A DNA stretch of 11,791 nucleotides from DASTDH01 sp035601575 (GCA_035601575.1 DATNNZ010000468.1:1-11791); one strand, 5' to 3'; shown: positions 1 to 7,854, counted from the first letter of the stretch. Numbers and translations are program-made. The notes: generated by a model not told the origin, from the letters alone.

Positions 1-1
1 G

Positions 2-400
2 ACCATCGTGGGCACGCGTCGAATGATCGTTTACGACGACTTGCAGACACACGAAAAAATCCGGATTTATGATGTTCGGGTGGAACGGCCGCCGCACTAC
101 GACACCTTCGCTGATTTTCATTACTCCTATCATTATGGGGATAGTTATATCCCGCATCTGCAACAAGAGGAGCCCCTGAAAGCAGAATGCCAGCATTTTC
201 TAGATTGCATCGAAAATGGCGCCAAACCATTGACGAGCGGCCGCGAGGGCCTGGAACTGGTAAGAATTCTTGAGGCTGCTTCGTCTTCACTCAAAAGCTA
301 CGGCGCACCGGTCACGTTCTCACCATCCCTCGAAGCTCCTTTGACCTCGCAGCGCACGCCGGCCAAGCAGGCTGAGTATGCGGAATCCCTTAGCATATGA
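2..400 (+). CDS. Gfo/Idh/MocA-family sugar-nucleotide 3-oxidoreductase, C-terminal part (5' end outside window)
   Basis: This is the C-terminal ~132 residues of an NAD(P)-dependent oxidoreductase of the WlbA/WbpB type, which oxidises C3 of a nucleotide sugar to a 3-keto intermediate for transamination. The Rossmann half lies upstream of the window. The assignment rests on co-linear similarity to the complete paralogue at 6837-7844. Both carry an IVGxR-M-VYDD block near the start of this piece, then a GD-I-P/LPQ strand, an EPL-xE-HF-DC helix and a final RN/GLELVxILEAASS helix. The reading frame is open from the first complete codon, so no start should be sought here; the GTG at 8 is internal. 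A low-complexity tail of about 30 residues extends beyond the paralogue's end. Its stop (398-400) overlaps the ATG of the acyltransferase stub at 397. It begins the first amino-sugar cassette. Confidence 0.9.
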   Translation, partial: TIVGTRRMIVYDDLQTHEKIRIYDVRVERPPHYDTFADFHYSYHYGDSYIPHLQQEEPLKAECQHFLDCIENGAKPLTSGREGLELVRILEAASSSLKSYGAPVTFSPSLEAPLTSQRTPAKQAEYAESLSI

Positions 401-486
401 GTACCCAGCCATCCGACTACCAGCGAATCGCGCCGTCTGTGAAGCTCGGCCGCGAGGTGCGAATTGCAGCAGAGAATATAAAATGA
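397..486 (+). pseudogene. 29-codon remnant of a hexapeptide-repeat N-acyltransferase (WbpD/WlbB/FdtC type)
   Basis: A tiny reading frame starts at ATG 397, inside the ATGA junction with the upstream oxidoreductase, and ends at TGA 484-486, inside a second ATGA junction with the aminotransferase start at 483. Its segment IAPSVKLGREVRIAA has the look of the N-terminus of left-handed beta-helix acyltransferases, just before the first 'F/PVNLYGC-IG' hexapeptide turns. It then ends abruptly with ENIK. The intact paralogue at 7855-8331 sits in the same slot of the second cassette and has 158 residues. I infer a large internal deletion that removed all hexapeptide repeats but kept both gene junctions. 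Too little remains to fold as an enzyme. It may survive because translation through it delivers ribosomes to the downstream gene. A chance short ORF is the alternative, but the double overlap and family-like N-terminus argue against it. Confidence 0.7.
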
Positions 487-1601
487 AAGTACCGTTTCTT
501 GACCTTAAATCCCACCACGCGCCGATGCTCGATGAGATAAACGGCGCTATCCGGGAGGTCGTCGAAAGCAGCGCCTTCGCCGGGGGTCCGTTCGTCGAGC
601 GATTCGAGGAAGATTTCGCTGCTTACTGTAACGCTTCGCATGCCGTTGGTGTAGGCAGCGGTACGGATGCGCTTTGGTTAGTCCTTTTGGCACTAGGCGT
701 CGGACCAGGTGACGAGGTGATCACGGTGCCAAACACGTTCATGGCTACCGCCGAGGCGATCACCTATTGTGGGGCTAGACCCGTGTTCGTCGATGTGGAC
801 GAGCGCACTTACACGATGGATCCGACGATGGTGGAAAAGGCTATTACGCCACGAACGAAGGCGATCATTCCGGTCCATCTTTTTGGTCAGCCGGCAGACA
901 TGGATCCTATAGCGGAACTCGCGCGCCGGCACGGCCTGTTTGTCGTGGAAGACGCTGCCCAGGCTCACGGAGCCGAATACAACGGGCGAAGAGTTGGTAC
1001 GCTTGCTGATGCGGCCTGTTTCAGTTTTTATCCCGGGAAAAATCTCGGTGCATTCGGTGAAGCCGGTGCGGTGGTAACTAACAATCCCGAGTTGCAGGAC
1101 AAGATCCGAATTCTCCGCGATCATGGCCAAGCTCGCAAATATCATCATACCTTGGTCGGATGGAACTGTCGCATGGATGGAATCCAGGCGGCCATTCTCC
1201 GGATCAAACTGGGCTATCTCGAAAAAGGAAACTTACTTCGCCGTGCTCACGCATGCCGATACGATCACGCCTTTGAGGACGTGGAAACGGTTGCTATCCC
1301 GACGCACGCTGCCTATGCCCGGCACGTGTATCATATCTATGCCATTCGCGTTCAAGATAGGGACCATATTATGCAGTGCTTCGCCGAAGAAGGCATCGGT
1401 TGTGGCGTTCACTACCCTATCCCGATTCATTTGCAAGACGCCTACCGCGGCCTCGGATATGAGCAGGGAGTCTTCCCAGTCGCGGAGCGATGTGCCAAGG
1501 AGTTTGTGTCTTTGCCCATGTTTCCAGAACTAACTGAGCACCAATTGGAAACTGTAATTCAAGGCGTGAAAAACGCCGTTATCGGAGGTGTGACCGCCTG
1601 A
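483..1601 (+). CDS. DegT/DnrJ/EryC1 PLP-dependent sugar aminotransferase (cassette 1)
   Basis: This fold-type I PLP enzyme of 372 residues would transfer an amino group, usually from glutamate, to the 3-keto nucleotide sugar made by the oxidoreductase upstream (WbpE/WlbC/FdtB type). Visible marks are the N-terminal VPFLDL strand, GSGTDAL near residue 60 (cofactor phosphate loop), VVEDAAQAHGA with D157 and Q160 (PLP ring contacts), and SFYPGKNLGAFGEAG, in which K186 is the Schiff-base lysine. The C-terminal GVHYPIPIHLQ and PVAERCAKEFVSLPMFPELT segments are typical. I start it at ATG 483. That begins exactly at the family's conserved N-terminus and overlaps the stub's stop as ATGA. An in-frame ATG at 378 would add 35 unconserved residues across the upstream gene. 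No strong Shine-Dalgarno precedes 483, so translational coupling is likely. It is clearly diverged from its paralogue at 8357-9466. Confidence 0.93.
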   Translation: MKVPFLDLKSHHAPMLDEINGAIREVVESSAFAGGPFVERFEEDFAAYCNASHAVGVGSGTDALWLVLLALGVGPGDEVITVPNTFMATAEAITYCGARPVFVDVDERTYTMDPTMVEKAITPRTKAIIPVHLFGQPADMDPIAELARRHGLFVVEDAAQAHGAEYNGRRVGTLADAACFSFYPGKNLGAFGEAGAVVTNNPELQDKIRILRDHGQARKYHHTLVGWNCRMDGIQAAILRIKLGYLEKGNLLRRAHACRYDHAFEDVETVAIPTHAAYARHVYHIYAIRVQDRDHIMQCFAEEGIGCGVHYPIPIHLQDAYRGLGYEQGVFPVAERCAKEFVSLPMFPELTEHQLETVIQGVKNAVIGGVTA

Positions 1602-1602
1602 A

Positions 1603-3708
1603 ATGAGAACAGATTCACTATCCATACTTAACGGACAAGCCGGCCATGTTGAACGGGTTACGGCCGAAGCAATTCCGATACGGGATATCGAGCCAGAACC
1701 ACAACGCTCTGGCATGGGTTTCCATGATATTCTGTTCATTCTCTTCCGACACAAATGGATGATTACCTTGTGTGCCTTAGGTGGCTTTGCCGCTGCTGCT
1801 GGTGTTTTTCTTCTTCCGTCCCTGTACGAGTCCAGATCTAAATTGATGGTCCGTTACGTGGTGGATCATAGCGCGGTGGACAACATTGATAACGCCGGGA
1901 AAACGCTTGATTCATCAAGCGATAGTGTCATCACTGCCGAAGTGGAGATCCTTACCAGTGCGGATGTAGCGACGCAAGTTGCCGAGGCGGTCGGTCCCCA
2001 ACGTCTGGTTAAAGGGCCGAAGGACATTGCGACATCTGTCGAGGCTGCACGGGAGATCCTGCGCAACCTGGAAGTCAGCGCGGTGAAAGGAAGCAACATC
2101 ATCTCAATAGCGTACAAAGACGCGGATCCGAAGCTTGCCTCGGAAGTGCTGGAGCAATTGGTTAAGTTTTACTTCGACAAACATCTGGAGGTCCATCGGT
2201 CGGCCGGTTCATTCGACCTGGTTGCGCGACAAACCGAGCAGCTACGGAAGGAATTAAGTCAGACCGAGGAAGATTTGAAAAAGTTGAAGGAGACAGCCGG
2301 AATCACCTCTCCAGCCGAAGACGCCGCCGCGGTGTCTTCGGTATTGGCAAAGACCCAGCAGGAGTTGGACGTCGCACAGACGGAGTTAGCCGCGCAGCAG
2401 GCTCGGGTAACCGAAATCGAAAAATCACTGACTGGACTAGACAGCAAACAGTCGGGTAGGACACCATCGCCGGTAAGTAATGCCGTCGTTGAAGAGTACC
2501 AGAATTTGAGCGGTCGCCTGGCGCAACTGCGTCAAAGTGAGACCGAACTTCTTTCCAGATACACTCCGCAAAATCGGATTGTGAAAGTTAAGCAGGAACA
2601 GATTGAGGAGCTGAAAAAGCAGAAACAGGAAATTGTCCAGAAATATCCTGGGGTAATCGCAGCGGTGCCTGCCACCGCAACCAACGAAAGCGGCAGACTC
2701 GATCTAATGTCGGAGAAGGCCCGCCTCGTGGGGCTTCAGACGCAGACACAAATGCTCAAATCCCGGCTGAGCAATCTGCAGGAACGATCAAAAGTGCTTG
2801 CCGAGTACGGACCACGGATTGAGGGGCTTGAGCGTATCAAGGCTGTGCAGGAGACAAATTACAAATATCTTCAGGCTAGTCTGGAGAAAGCTCAGATCGA
2901 CGAAACCTTGGATCCGTCGAAAATACCGAACATCAGTATCGTGCAAAAGGCGTCACCGGCAGAGAAAGCAACTCGCGATCTGAAGAAGATAGTGATCGGT
3001 CTGGCCGTCGGTGGACTTGCGATTGGAATCGTGATCGCCTTGCTGATCGAGCTTGTGTTTGATCGGACCGTCAAACGGGCGCACGAGTTTGAAGCAAAGC
3101 TACAGATACCGTTATTGCTTTCGATTCCGTATTTCGGCACAAATGGCCAGCACCTCCGTCTATATGACGCAGGCCATGATTCCGAAAATGCGCTTAAGGC
3201 AGATGGGGATTCGAACGTAGTCGAAATGGAGAACGGCGATTTGCTCCAGCCATTTTGCGAAGCAATAAGAGACCGCTTGGGACTCTTTTTCGAGCTCAAT
3301 CAAATGGCCCACAAACCGAAGCTTGTGGCTGTGACCGGGCTCGCGAAAAATGCTGGAGCCTCCACTCTGGCCGCCGGGCTGGCGAACACTCTATCCCAGG
3401 CAGAAGATAGTAAGGTGCTTCTGGTGGATAAGCCACCCGCCACGAGGAGATTTTATAATATGTTGATGGAGTTCAAGGAAAGCGACCTGGACTACGTCGT
3501 TTTTGATATGCCGTCGCTAGGGAACACCAGTGCGACGATTGCGCTAGCCGGCTTCATGGATACCGTGCTGTTGGTCGTTGAAGCGGAGAAAAACAATCGT
3601 GACGCGGTTAAGCGCGCCTATGAGCAACTTGCTGCGAAAACTAAAGTATCGGTTGTCTTCAATAAGAGTCGATCCTATGGACCGAGGTGGCTCGAAGGTG
3701 AAGTTTGA
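1603..3708 (+). CDS. Wzz/GumC-type polysaccharide co-polymerase with degenerate BY-kinase domain
   Basis: This 701-residue inner-membrane protein regulates chain length or export of the polysaccharide (PCP-2a, Wzc/ExoP type). Order: a cytoplasmic N-terminus; a Wzz domain with TM1 at about 52-74; a long periplasmic region with Q/E/K-rich coiled coils at about 205-275, 295-345 and 370-430; a Pro-containing segment PNISIVQKASP at 442-452; and TM2 at about 463-485. A cytoplasmic nucleotide-binding-like domain follows. There the Walker A equivalent GLAKNAGAST (579-588) has Ala586 where the catalytic Lys is expected. The A' motif reads LLVDKPP (D609) instead of D-x-D, and Walker B YVVFDMPS (D635) comes only 26 residues after A'. 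No C-terminal tyrosine cluster is present. The domain is therefore probably a pseudokinase (inference). It starts 1 bp after the previous stop. A GGAGG at 1584-1588 is a plausible but distant Shine-Dalgarno. Confidence 0.92.
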   Translation: MRTDSLSILNGQAGHVERVTAEAIPIRDIEPEPQRSGMGFHDILFILFRHKWMITLCALGGFAAAAGVFLLPSLYESRSKLMVRYVVDHSAVDNIDNAGKTLDSSSDSVITAEVEILTSADVATQVAEAVGPQRLVKGPKDIATSVEAAREILRNLEVSAVKGSNIISIAYKDADPKLASEVLEQLVKFYFDKHLEVHRSAGSFDLVARQTEQLRKELSQTEEDLKKLKETAGITSPAEDAAAVSSVLAKTQQELDVAQTELAAQQARVTEIEKSLTGLDSKQSGRTPSPVSNAVVEEYQNLSGRLAQLRQSETELLSRYTPQNRIVKVKQEQIEELKKQKQEIVQKYPGVIAAVPATATNESGRLDLMSEKARLVGLQTQTQMLKSRLSNLQERSKVLAEYGPRIEGLERIKAVQETNYKYLQASLEKAQIDETLDPSKIPNISIVQKASPAEKATRDLKKIVIGLAVGGLAIGIVIALLIELVFDRTVKRAHEFEAKLQIPLLLSIPYFGTNGQHLRLYDAGHDSENALKADGDSNVVEMENGDLLQPFCEAIRDRLGLFFELNQMAHKPKLVAVTGLAKNAGASTLAAGLANTLSQAEDSKVLLVDKPPATRRFYNMLMEFKESDLDYVVFDMPSLGNTSATIALAGFMDTVLLVVEAEKNNRDAVKRAYEQLAAKTKVSVVFNKSRSYGPRWLEGEV

Positions 3709-3842
3709 CGGGCTGCGATCGGTCGAGCGGTAGCGAACGTTGGTTTAGCCGCGACGTTAAGTGAAACTCGCAACATGATACTCGTGAGTGAGGAACCGCG
3801 ACCATCTGTTGCGGCCAGCTACGCTGTTAGTTTGCAAAAGCG

Positions 3843-3848
3843 TATAAT
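3843..3848 (+). promoter_or_regulatory. Possible -10 box upstream of the GT4 gene
   Basis: A perfect TATAAT lies 20 bases before the ATG at 3869, inside the longest clean intergenic gap between intact genes (3709-3868). No good TTGACA-like -35 stands 16-18 bases upstream, and there is no extended TG motif, so this could be chance. If real, it would give a short leader and a separate transcript for the glycosyltransferase-deacetylase-cassette 2 block. The rest of the gap shows no terminator hairpin with a T-run and no family-like coding remnant that I can recognise. Confidence 0.25.
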
Positions 3849-3868
3849 ATGAATTCGGATTCCGTAGC

Positions 3869-5185
3869 ATGAGAGTCTTGGACGATAAGGTCGAGCCTAA
3901 TATTGCTCGCGTTGACCGACTTCTGCGCTTGACCGGCAAGCGTGTTGTTACGGTGTTGTATTCCGGTTACCCGGCGGATCCACGCCCTCGCAGGGCGGCA
4001 GAAGCTTTGGTCAAAGAGGGCGCCATCGTGGAAGTAATTTGCCTTAAGGAGACAGATGAAGAACCGCGACGCGAAACCTTCAATGCGGTCGATATCACCC
4101 GCATCCCTTTGAAGCGAAGCCGCCGCGGAAAACTGTCATACTTTCTTCAGTATGGGATATTCATTCTGTTTTCCAGTTTAATCCTGGCTGGTCGCGCATG
4201 GAAACGACGTTATGACCTCGTGCACGTCCACAACATGCCTGACCTCCTGGTATTCAGCGCGCTAGTGCCGAAGATCCTCGGCGCCAAGGTAATTCTTGAT
4301 CTACACGATCCTATGCCTGAATTGATGATGACGATTTTCGGCCTTCGCCTTGATAGTCTATCGGTTCGGCTGCTTAAACAGTTTGAAAAGTTGAGCATCT
4401 GGTTCGCGGATGCAGTAATTACTGTTAACGAGGCGGTGCGGAAGATTTTTTCGGCCAGAAGTTGTTTGTCCACAAAGATAACTGTGGTCATGAACTCGCC
4501 GGACGAAGAGATTTTCCACGATCGCGAACCGTCAAGCCCGAGTCTCACAGGGCGCGATCCTTCGAAACCGTTTGTTATCATGTATCATGGTTCGCTAGTC
4601 GAGCGCCACGGTCTTGACTTAGCGGTAAAGGCTCTAGCAAAAGCCCGCCAATCGATTCCGAACGCTGAACTGAGAATTTTTGGAAAAAGCACGCCCTTTT
4701 TGGAGCAGGTGATGGATCTGGTCCGAAGAATGGACCTCAGCGAGGTCGTTCACTATCTCGGCCCGAAGCCGTTGGAGCAGGTAGCGATAGCCATCAGCGA
4801 ATGCGACGTCGGCGTTATTCCAAATCGACGGAGTATATTCACTGAGATTAACACACCGACTCGCATATTTGAGTATTTGTCCCAAGGCAAGCCCGTTATC
4901 GCACCACGGGCTCAAGGAATACTCGACTATTTCGGTCTGCAGGATTTGGTTTTTTTTGAATTAGGCGACTCTGACGATCTTGCGAAGAAGATGGTCTACG
5001 TCTTCAAGAGTCCGGAGGAGATGCTGAAGGTGACGGAACGAGGAAAAGAAATTTTTCGGGAGCACAATTGGAGCAGTGAACGGCAGCGGTTCCTGAACAT
5101 CGTGGACGATCTGTTGAATCGATCCGGGTCTTCCGCTGCGTTCGCCAAGCGACGGGCAATATCCATTCTGGGGAGTCGCGAATGA
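3869..5185 (+). CDS. Glycosyltransferase family 4 (GT-B fold)
   Basis: This 438-residue retaining glycosyltransferase is predicted to add a sugar from a nucleotide donor to the growing lipid-linked repeat unit at the cytoplasmic face. The N-terminal Rossmann half begins with RVVTVLYSGYPADPRPRRAAEAL (about residues 24 onward). It carries YDLVHVHNMPD and a hydrophobic stretch at about 92-107 that probably docks on the membrane. The C-terminal donor-binding half has IMYHGSLVERHGLDLAV (G241 onward), YLGPKPLEQVA, and E326-INTPTRIFEYLSQGKPVIAP, the usual nucleotide-sugar loop of GT4 enzymes. The spacing between E326 and E335 is one residue longer than a classical E-x7-E. The first 23 residues from ATG 3869 are unlike the family core, so translation could start later, but no better start with a ribosome site is visible. 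Its stop overlaps the next start at 5182 (ATGA). Donor and acceptor cannot be read from sequence. Confidence 0.88.
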   Translation: MRVLDDKVEPNIARVDRLLRLTGKRVVTVLYSGYPADPRPRRAAEALVKEGAIVEVICLKETDEEPRRETFNAVDITRIPLKRSRRGKLSYFLQYGIFILFSSLILAGRAWKRRYDLVHVHNMPDLLVFSALVPKILGAKVILDLHDPMPELMMTIFGLRLDSLSVRLLKQFEKLSIWFADAVITVNEAVRKIFSARSCLSTKITVVMNSPDEEIFHDREPSSPSLTGRDPSKPFVIMYHGSLVERHGLDLAVKALAKARQSIPNAELRIFGKSTPFLEQVMDLVRRMDLSEVVHYLGPKPLEQVAIAISECDVGVIPNRRSIFTEINTPTRIFEYLSQGKPVIAPRAQGILDYFGLQDLVFFELGDSDDLAKKMVYVFKSPEEMLKVTERGKEIFREHNWSSERQRFLNIVDDLLNRSGSSAAFAKRRAISILGSRE

Positions 5186-6840
5186 TCGGTGTATCGATTT
5201 CGCCGCTTCAACGCGACATCGCCAAGGAGTTTTTTGAACTGTTTAAGACCCCGTGGGAGTTCTATAAGGATGATGGCAAGTATGACGTCGTGCTGTCTAC
5301 CTCAGGCGACTTCTGCGGAGAAGCTTCGCAATTGTTAATCATTTTCGGAGGAGAATCCGGGCCGAATGATCTGGAAGGAGGGAGGCCCGTTAAATCACCG
5401 TCCCACCGTTTCGTTGTGTCCGAGGAAGGAAAGCGGATGCCGATCTACACTGGCCTGGAAACATTTCCTGGATCCCAAAATTCCGTGCTAAAGGAAGAGT
5501 CGACGTTGGAGCCAGCGGCTTTTGTCAGTCACTGCGGAAACATCACGGTTCTGAAGGTCGGATACAACTTATTTGAAGAAGCCCGCTTCCTGCTCGTTGC
5601 TGGCCAGCCAGCTGACAACGCCGGCGTAGCCGCTTTAGAAGAGCATATCGCATGGCTTCGTGATTGGATCACGTTGGCCGGAATTCCATTGATTGAAATA
5701 CCGCCCATCCCGGACGGGTACAGATTCATTGCTTGTCTTACCCATGATATCGACCATCCGGCACTGCGGAACCATTTCTGTGATCACACCATGTTTGGTT
5801 TCTTGTATCGCGCGACCATCGGGTCGTTGATAAGCGTTTGTCGCGGTAGGAAACCAGCCGAAAGCTTATGGAAGAACTGGAATGCACTTTGTCGGCTCCC
5901 GTTGGTTTACCTCGGAATCGCCAAGGACAGTTGGAGTGGATTCGACCGCTATCTTGAGATGGAGACGGGCTTCGCTTCGACATTTTTTGTGATTCCTCGA
6001 AAGGGCTACCCCGGCCATACCGACAATGGATTCGGTTCGCCTCGGCGCGCCTGCGGCTACGATATTGAGCAGGTCCTTCCCCAGTTGAAGCGGATCGTTT
6101 CGGCGGGTGGGGAAGTGGGGGTACATGGATTGGACGCATGGCTGGATGTCGACGAGGGACGCAAGGAACGCGAGCGAGTGTCGGAGGCCATCAGCGCTAA
6201 AGAACTTGGTGTGCGGATGCATTGGCTGTTCTTTAACGAGAACTCTCCGGCAGTATTGGATAGAGCGGGATATACTTACGATACAACCGTTGGCTATCGA
6301 GAAACGGTAGGCTACCGGGCTGGAACTACCCAAGCCTACAGGCCTTTGGGTGTGACGAACCTGCTCGAATTGCCCCTGCACGTGATGGATACAGCGCTCT
6401 TCTATCCAGGCTATTTGAATCTCAGCGAAAAGAAAGCCGAACGGCTGGTTTGGGAGTTATTGGATGATGCGGAACGGCTTGGTGGGGCACTAACATTTAA
6501 CTGGCACGATCGTAGCATTGCCCCGGAGAGGTTATGGGACGACTTCTATCTGAGGTTACTTCGCGAACTGAAACGCCGGGGAGCTTGGTCACCGACTGCA
6601 GCTCAGGCCGTCGCCTGGTTTAGGAAGCGGCGATCGGCCGCAGTTGAATATCGGCGAGTGGATCCAGGTGTGATCAGGGTTCGAGGGCGATTAGAGACGG
6701 TTGATACATTGCCTGGGCTGAAGATCCGGATACACAAACCCAGGGCTCGCTCTCTGAAAGAGCCGGTAGCGGCCAGAAAAGCGCCAGAATTTGTGGACGC
6801 GAGCTTTCACCGCACAACAGAATTTAATATGGCGATATGA
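5182..6840 (+). CDS. Polysaccharide deacetylase-like protein (NodB-type) with large N-terminal domain
   Basis: This 552-residue protein contains a carbohydrate esterase 4/NodB-like beta-barrel, the fold that removes N- or O-acetyl groups from glycans with a divalent metal. Visible motifs: CLTHDIDHP (D189, D191; motif 1), GGEVGVHGLDAWLD (H315; motif 2), YRAGTTQAYRPL (R379; motif 3), LLELPLHVMD (motif 4) and FNWHDRS (H442; motif 5). Motif 2 lacks the usual second histidine of H-S/T-x-x-H. The first ~180 residues form a separate domain that I cannot name. The C-terminal ~65 residues are basic and strand-like. No signal peptide is evident, so it probably acts in the cytoplasm, on a lipid-linked unit or a sugar precursor (inference). 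A GGGGAG at 5170-5175 gives a good Shine-Dalgarno before ATG 5182. ATGA overlaps join it to both neighbours, so tight co-translation is expected. Confidence 0.82.
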   Translation: MIGVSISPLQRDIAKEFFELFKTPWEFYKDDGKYDVVLSTSGDFCGEASQLLIIFGGESGPNDLEGGRPVKSPSHRFVVSEEGKRMPIYTGLETFPGSQNSVLKEESTLEPAAFVSHCGNITVLKVGYNLFEEARFLLVAGQPADNAGVAALEEHIAWLRDWITLAGIPLIEIPPIPDGYRFIACLTHDIDHPALRNHFCDHTMFGFLYRATIGSLISVCRGRKPAESLWKNWNALCRLPLVYLGIAKDSWSGFDRYLEMETGFASTFFVIPRKGYPGHTDNGFGSPRRACGYDIEQVLPQLKRIVSAGGEVGVHGLDAWLDVDEGRKERERVSEAISAKELGVRMHWLFFNENSPAVLDRAGYTYDTTVGYRETVGYRAGTTQAYRPLGVTNLLELPLHVMDTALFYPGYLNLSEKKAERLVWELLDDAERLGGALTFNWHDRSIAPERLWDDFYLRLLRELKRRGAWSPTAAQAVAWFRKRRSAAVEYRRVDPGVIRVRGRLETVDTLPGLKIRIHKPRARSLKEPVAARKAPEFVDASFHRTTEFNMAI

Positions 6841-7844
6841 ACACGAACGGAACTGTATTGGCGCAAATTGGTTGTGGATACTGGGGGCCAAATCTACTGA
6901 GGAATTTCTCGTCCTTACCGAATTGCCGGGTCAAGTACGTAGTTGACTCGAGCCCGGAGCGCCGGGCTTTCGTCGAAACGAATTTTCCACGTACCATTGC
7001 AGTGGATGCGGTCGCCACGGCTTTCTCTGATCCGGAGATTACCGGAGTTGTTATTGCAACGCCCGCCGGTACGCACTTCCAGCTGGCGAAGGAAGCACTC
7101 CTGGCTGGCAAGCATGTATTTGTCGAAAAGCCGCTGGCGACCAGAGTAGCCGAGGTCGATGAGCTGGACAAATTGGCGACAGCGCGTGACCTCGTGGTAA
7201 TGGTGGGCCACACCTTTATTTACAACGCCGCAGTGCGGTATGTTAAGAAGCTGCTCGACGCGGGCGAGCTGGGAGAGATCCGCTATGTCTACAGTCAGCG
7301 GCTGAACCTTGGTCGGATCCGGGCTGACATTGACGCGCTGTGGAACTTCGCTCCGCATGATATCAGTATCGTCCAGTATTGGTTAGGCGATCTGACACCG
7401 CTTTCCGTCCATCGCATTGGAATGGACTTCATTCAAAGCGGCGTCGACGATGTTGTGTTCCTCAGCATTGTTTACCCCAATAAGGTCATTGCCAATATTC
7501 ATGTAAGCTGGCTCGATCCTCAGAAGGTTCGAAAGATAATCATCGTGGGTTCGCGTAAGATGGTCGTGTACGACGACATTGCCGACGACAAGATTGCTAT
7601 ATATGACAAGGGCATCGATAAGCGGGCCATCCTCGGCCAGAACATGGACTTCGATCATCCGCGTCCCGAACAATTCAGTTATCGCAGCGGTGACATTATA
7701 CTCCCTCAGATCAATTTTTCTGAACCGTTGCGTTCAGAGGCCGAGCATTTTGCCGATTGCGTACGCTATGGTAAACAACCGATAACCGGTGCGGTCCATG
7801 CCAGAAATGTAGTTTCGATTCTCGAACAAGCGAGTTCATTGTAA
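6837..7844 (+). CDS. Gfo/Idh/MocA-family sugar-nucleotide 3-oxidoreductase (cassette 2)
   Basis: This complete 335-residue NAD(P)-dependent oxidoreductase is of the WlbA/WbpB type. The family oxidises C3 of UDP-GlcNAcA-like (or related) nucleotide sugars to the 3-keto form used by the aminotransferase. The N-terminal Rossmann fold has IGCGYWGPNLLRN (about 11-23), the dinucleotide-binding glycine loop. VVIATPAGTH follows, then VFVEKPLA with E97-K98-P99, where the Lys is the conserved catalytic-site residue. The dimerising beta-sheet half has FAPHDISIVQYWLG with H174 and D175 at the expected active-site position. The end (GSRKMVVYDD to the terminal VVSILEQASSL) matches the fragment at 2-400, which lacks only the N-terminal part. 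The start overlaps the deacetylase stop as ATGA without a clear Shine-Dalgarno, implying coupling. The exact substrate is not determinable. Confidence 0.93.
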   Translation: MNTNGTVLAQIGCGYWGPNLLRNFSSLPNCRVKYVVDSSPERRAFVETNFPRTIAVDAVATAFSDPEITGVVIATPAGTHFQLAKEALLAGKHVFVEKPLATRVAEVDELDKLATARDLVVMVGHTFIYNAAVRYVKKLLDAGELGEIRYVYSQRLNLGRIRADIDALWNFAPHDISIVQYWLGDLTPLSVHRIGMDFIQSGVDDVVFLSIVYPNKVIANIHVSWLDPQKVRKIIIVGSRKMVVYDDIADDKIAIYDKGIDKRAILGQNMDFDHPRPEQFSYRSGDIILPQINFSEPLRSEAEHFADCVRYGKQPITGAVHARNVVSILEQASSL

Positions 7845-7854
7845 AAGACCGCGT

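Noticed and set aside
378..482. In-frame ATG extension of the cassette 1 aminotransferase by 35 residues
   Set aside because: The family's conserved N-terminus begins exactly at ATG 483. The extension is unlike the paralogue and overlaps the oxidoreductase gene and the acyltransferase stub.
693..1148. 151-codon reverse-strand frame
   Set aside because: It is antisense to the strongly supported aminotransferase, and its product has no recognisable domain.
2892..3299. 135-codon reverse-strand frame, serine-rich
   Set aside because: It is antisense to the chain-length protein; its composition is that of a shadow frame.
3775..3852. 25-codon frame in the intergenic gap
   Set aside because: No Shine-Dalgarno, no family resemblance, and it overlaps the TATAAT; it cannot be told from chance.
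5866..6381. 171-codon reverse-strand frame
   Set aside because: It is antisense to the deacetylase core containing the conserved motifs, and its peptide shows no family features.
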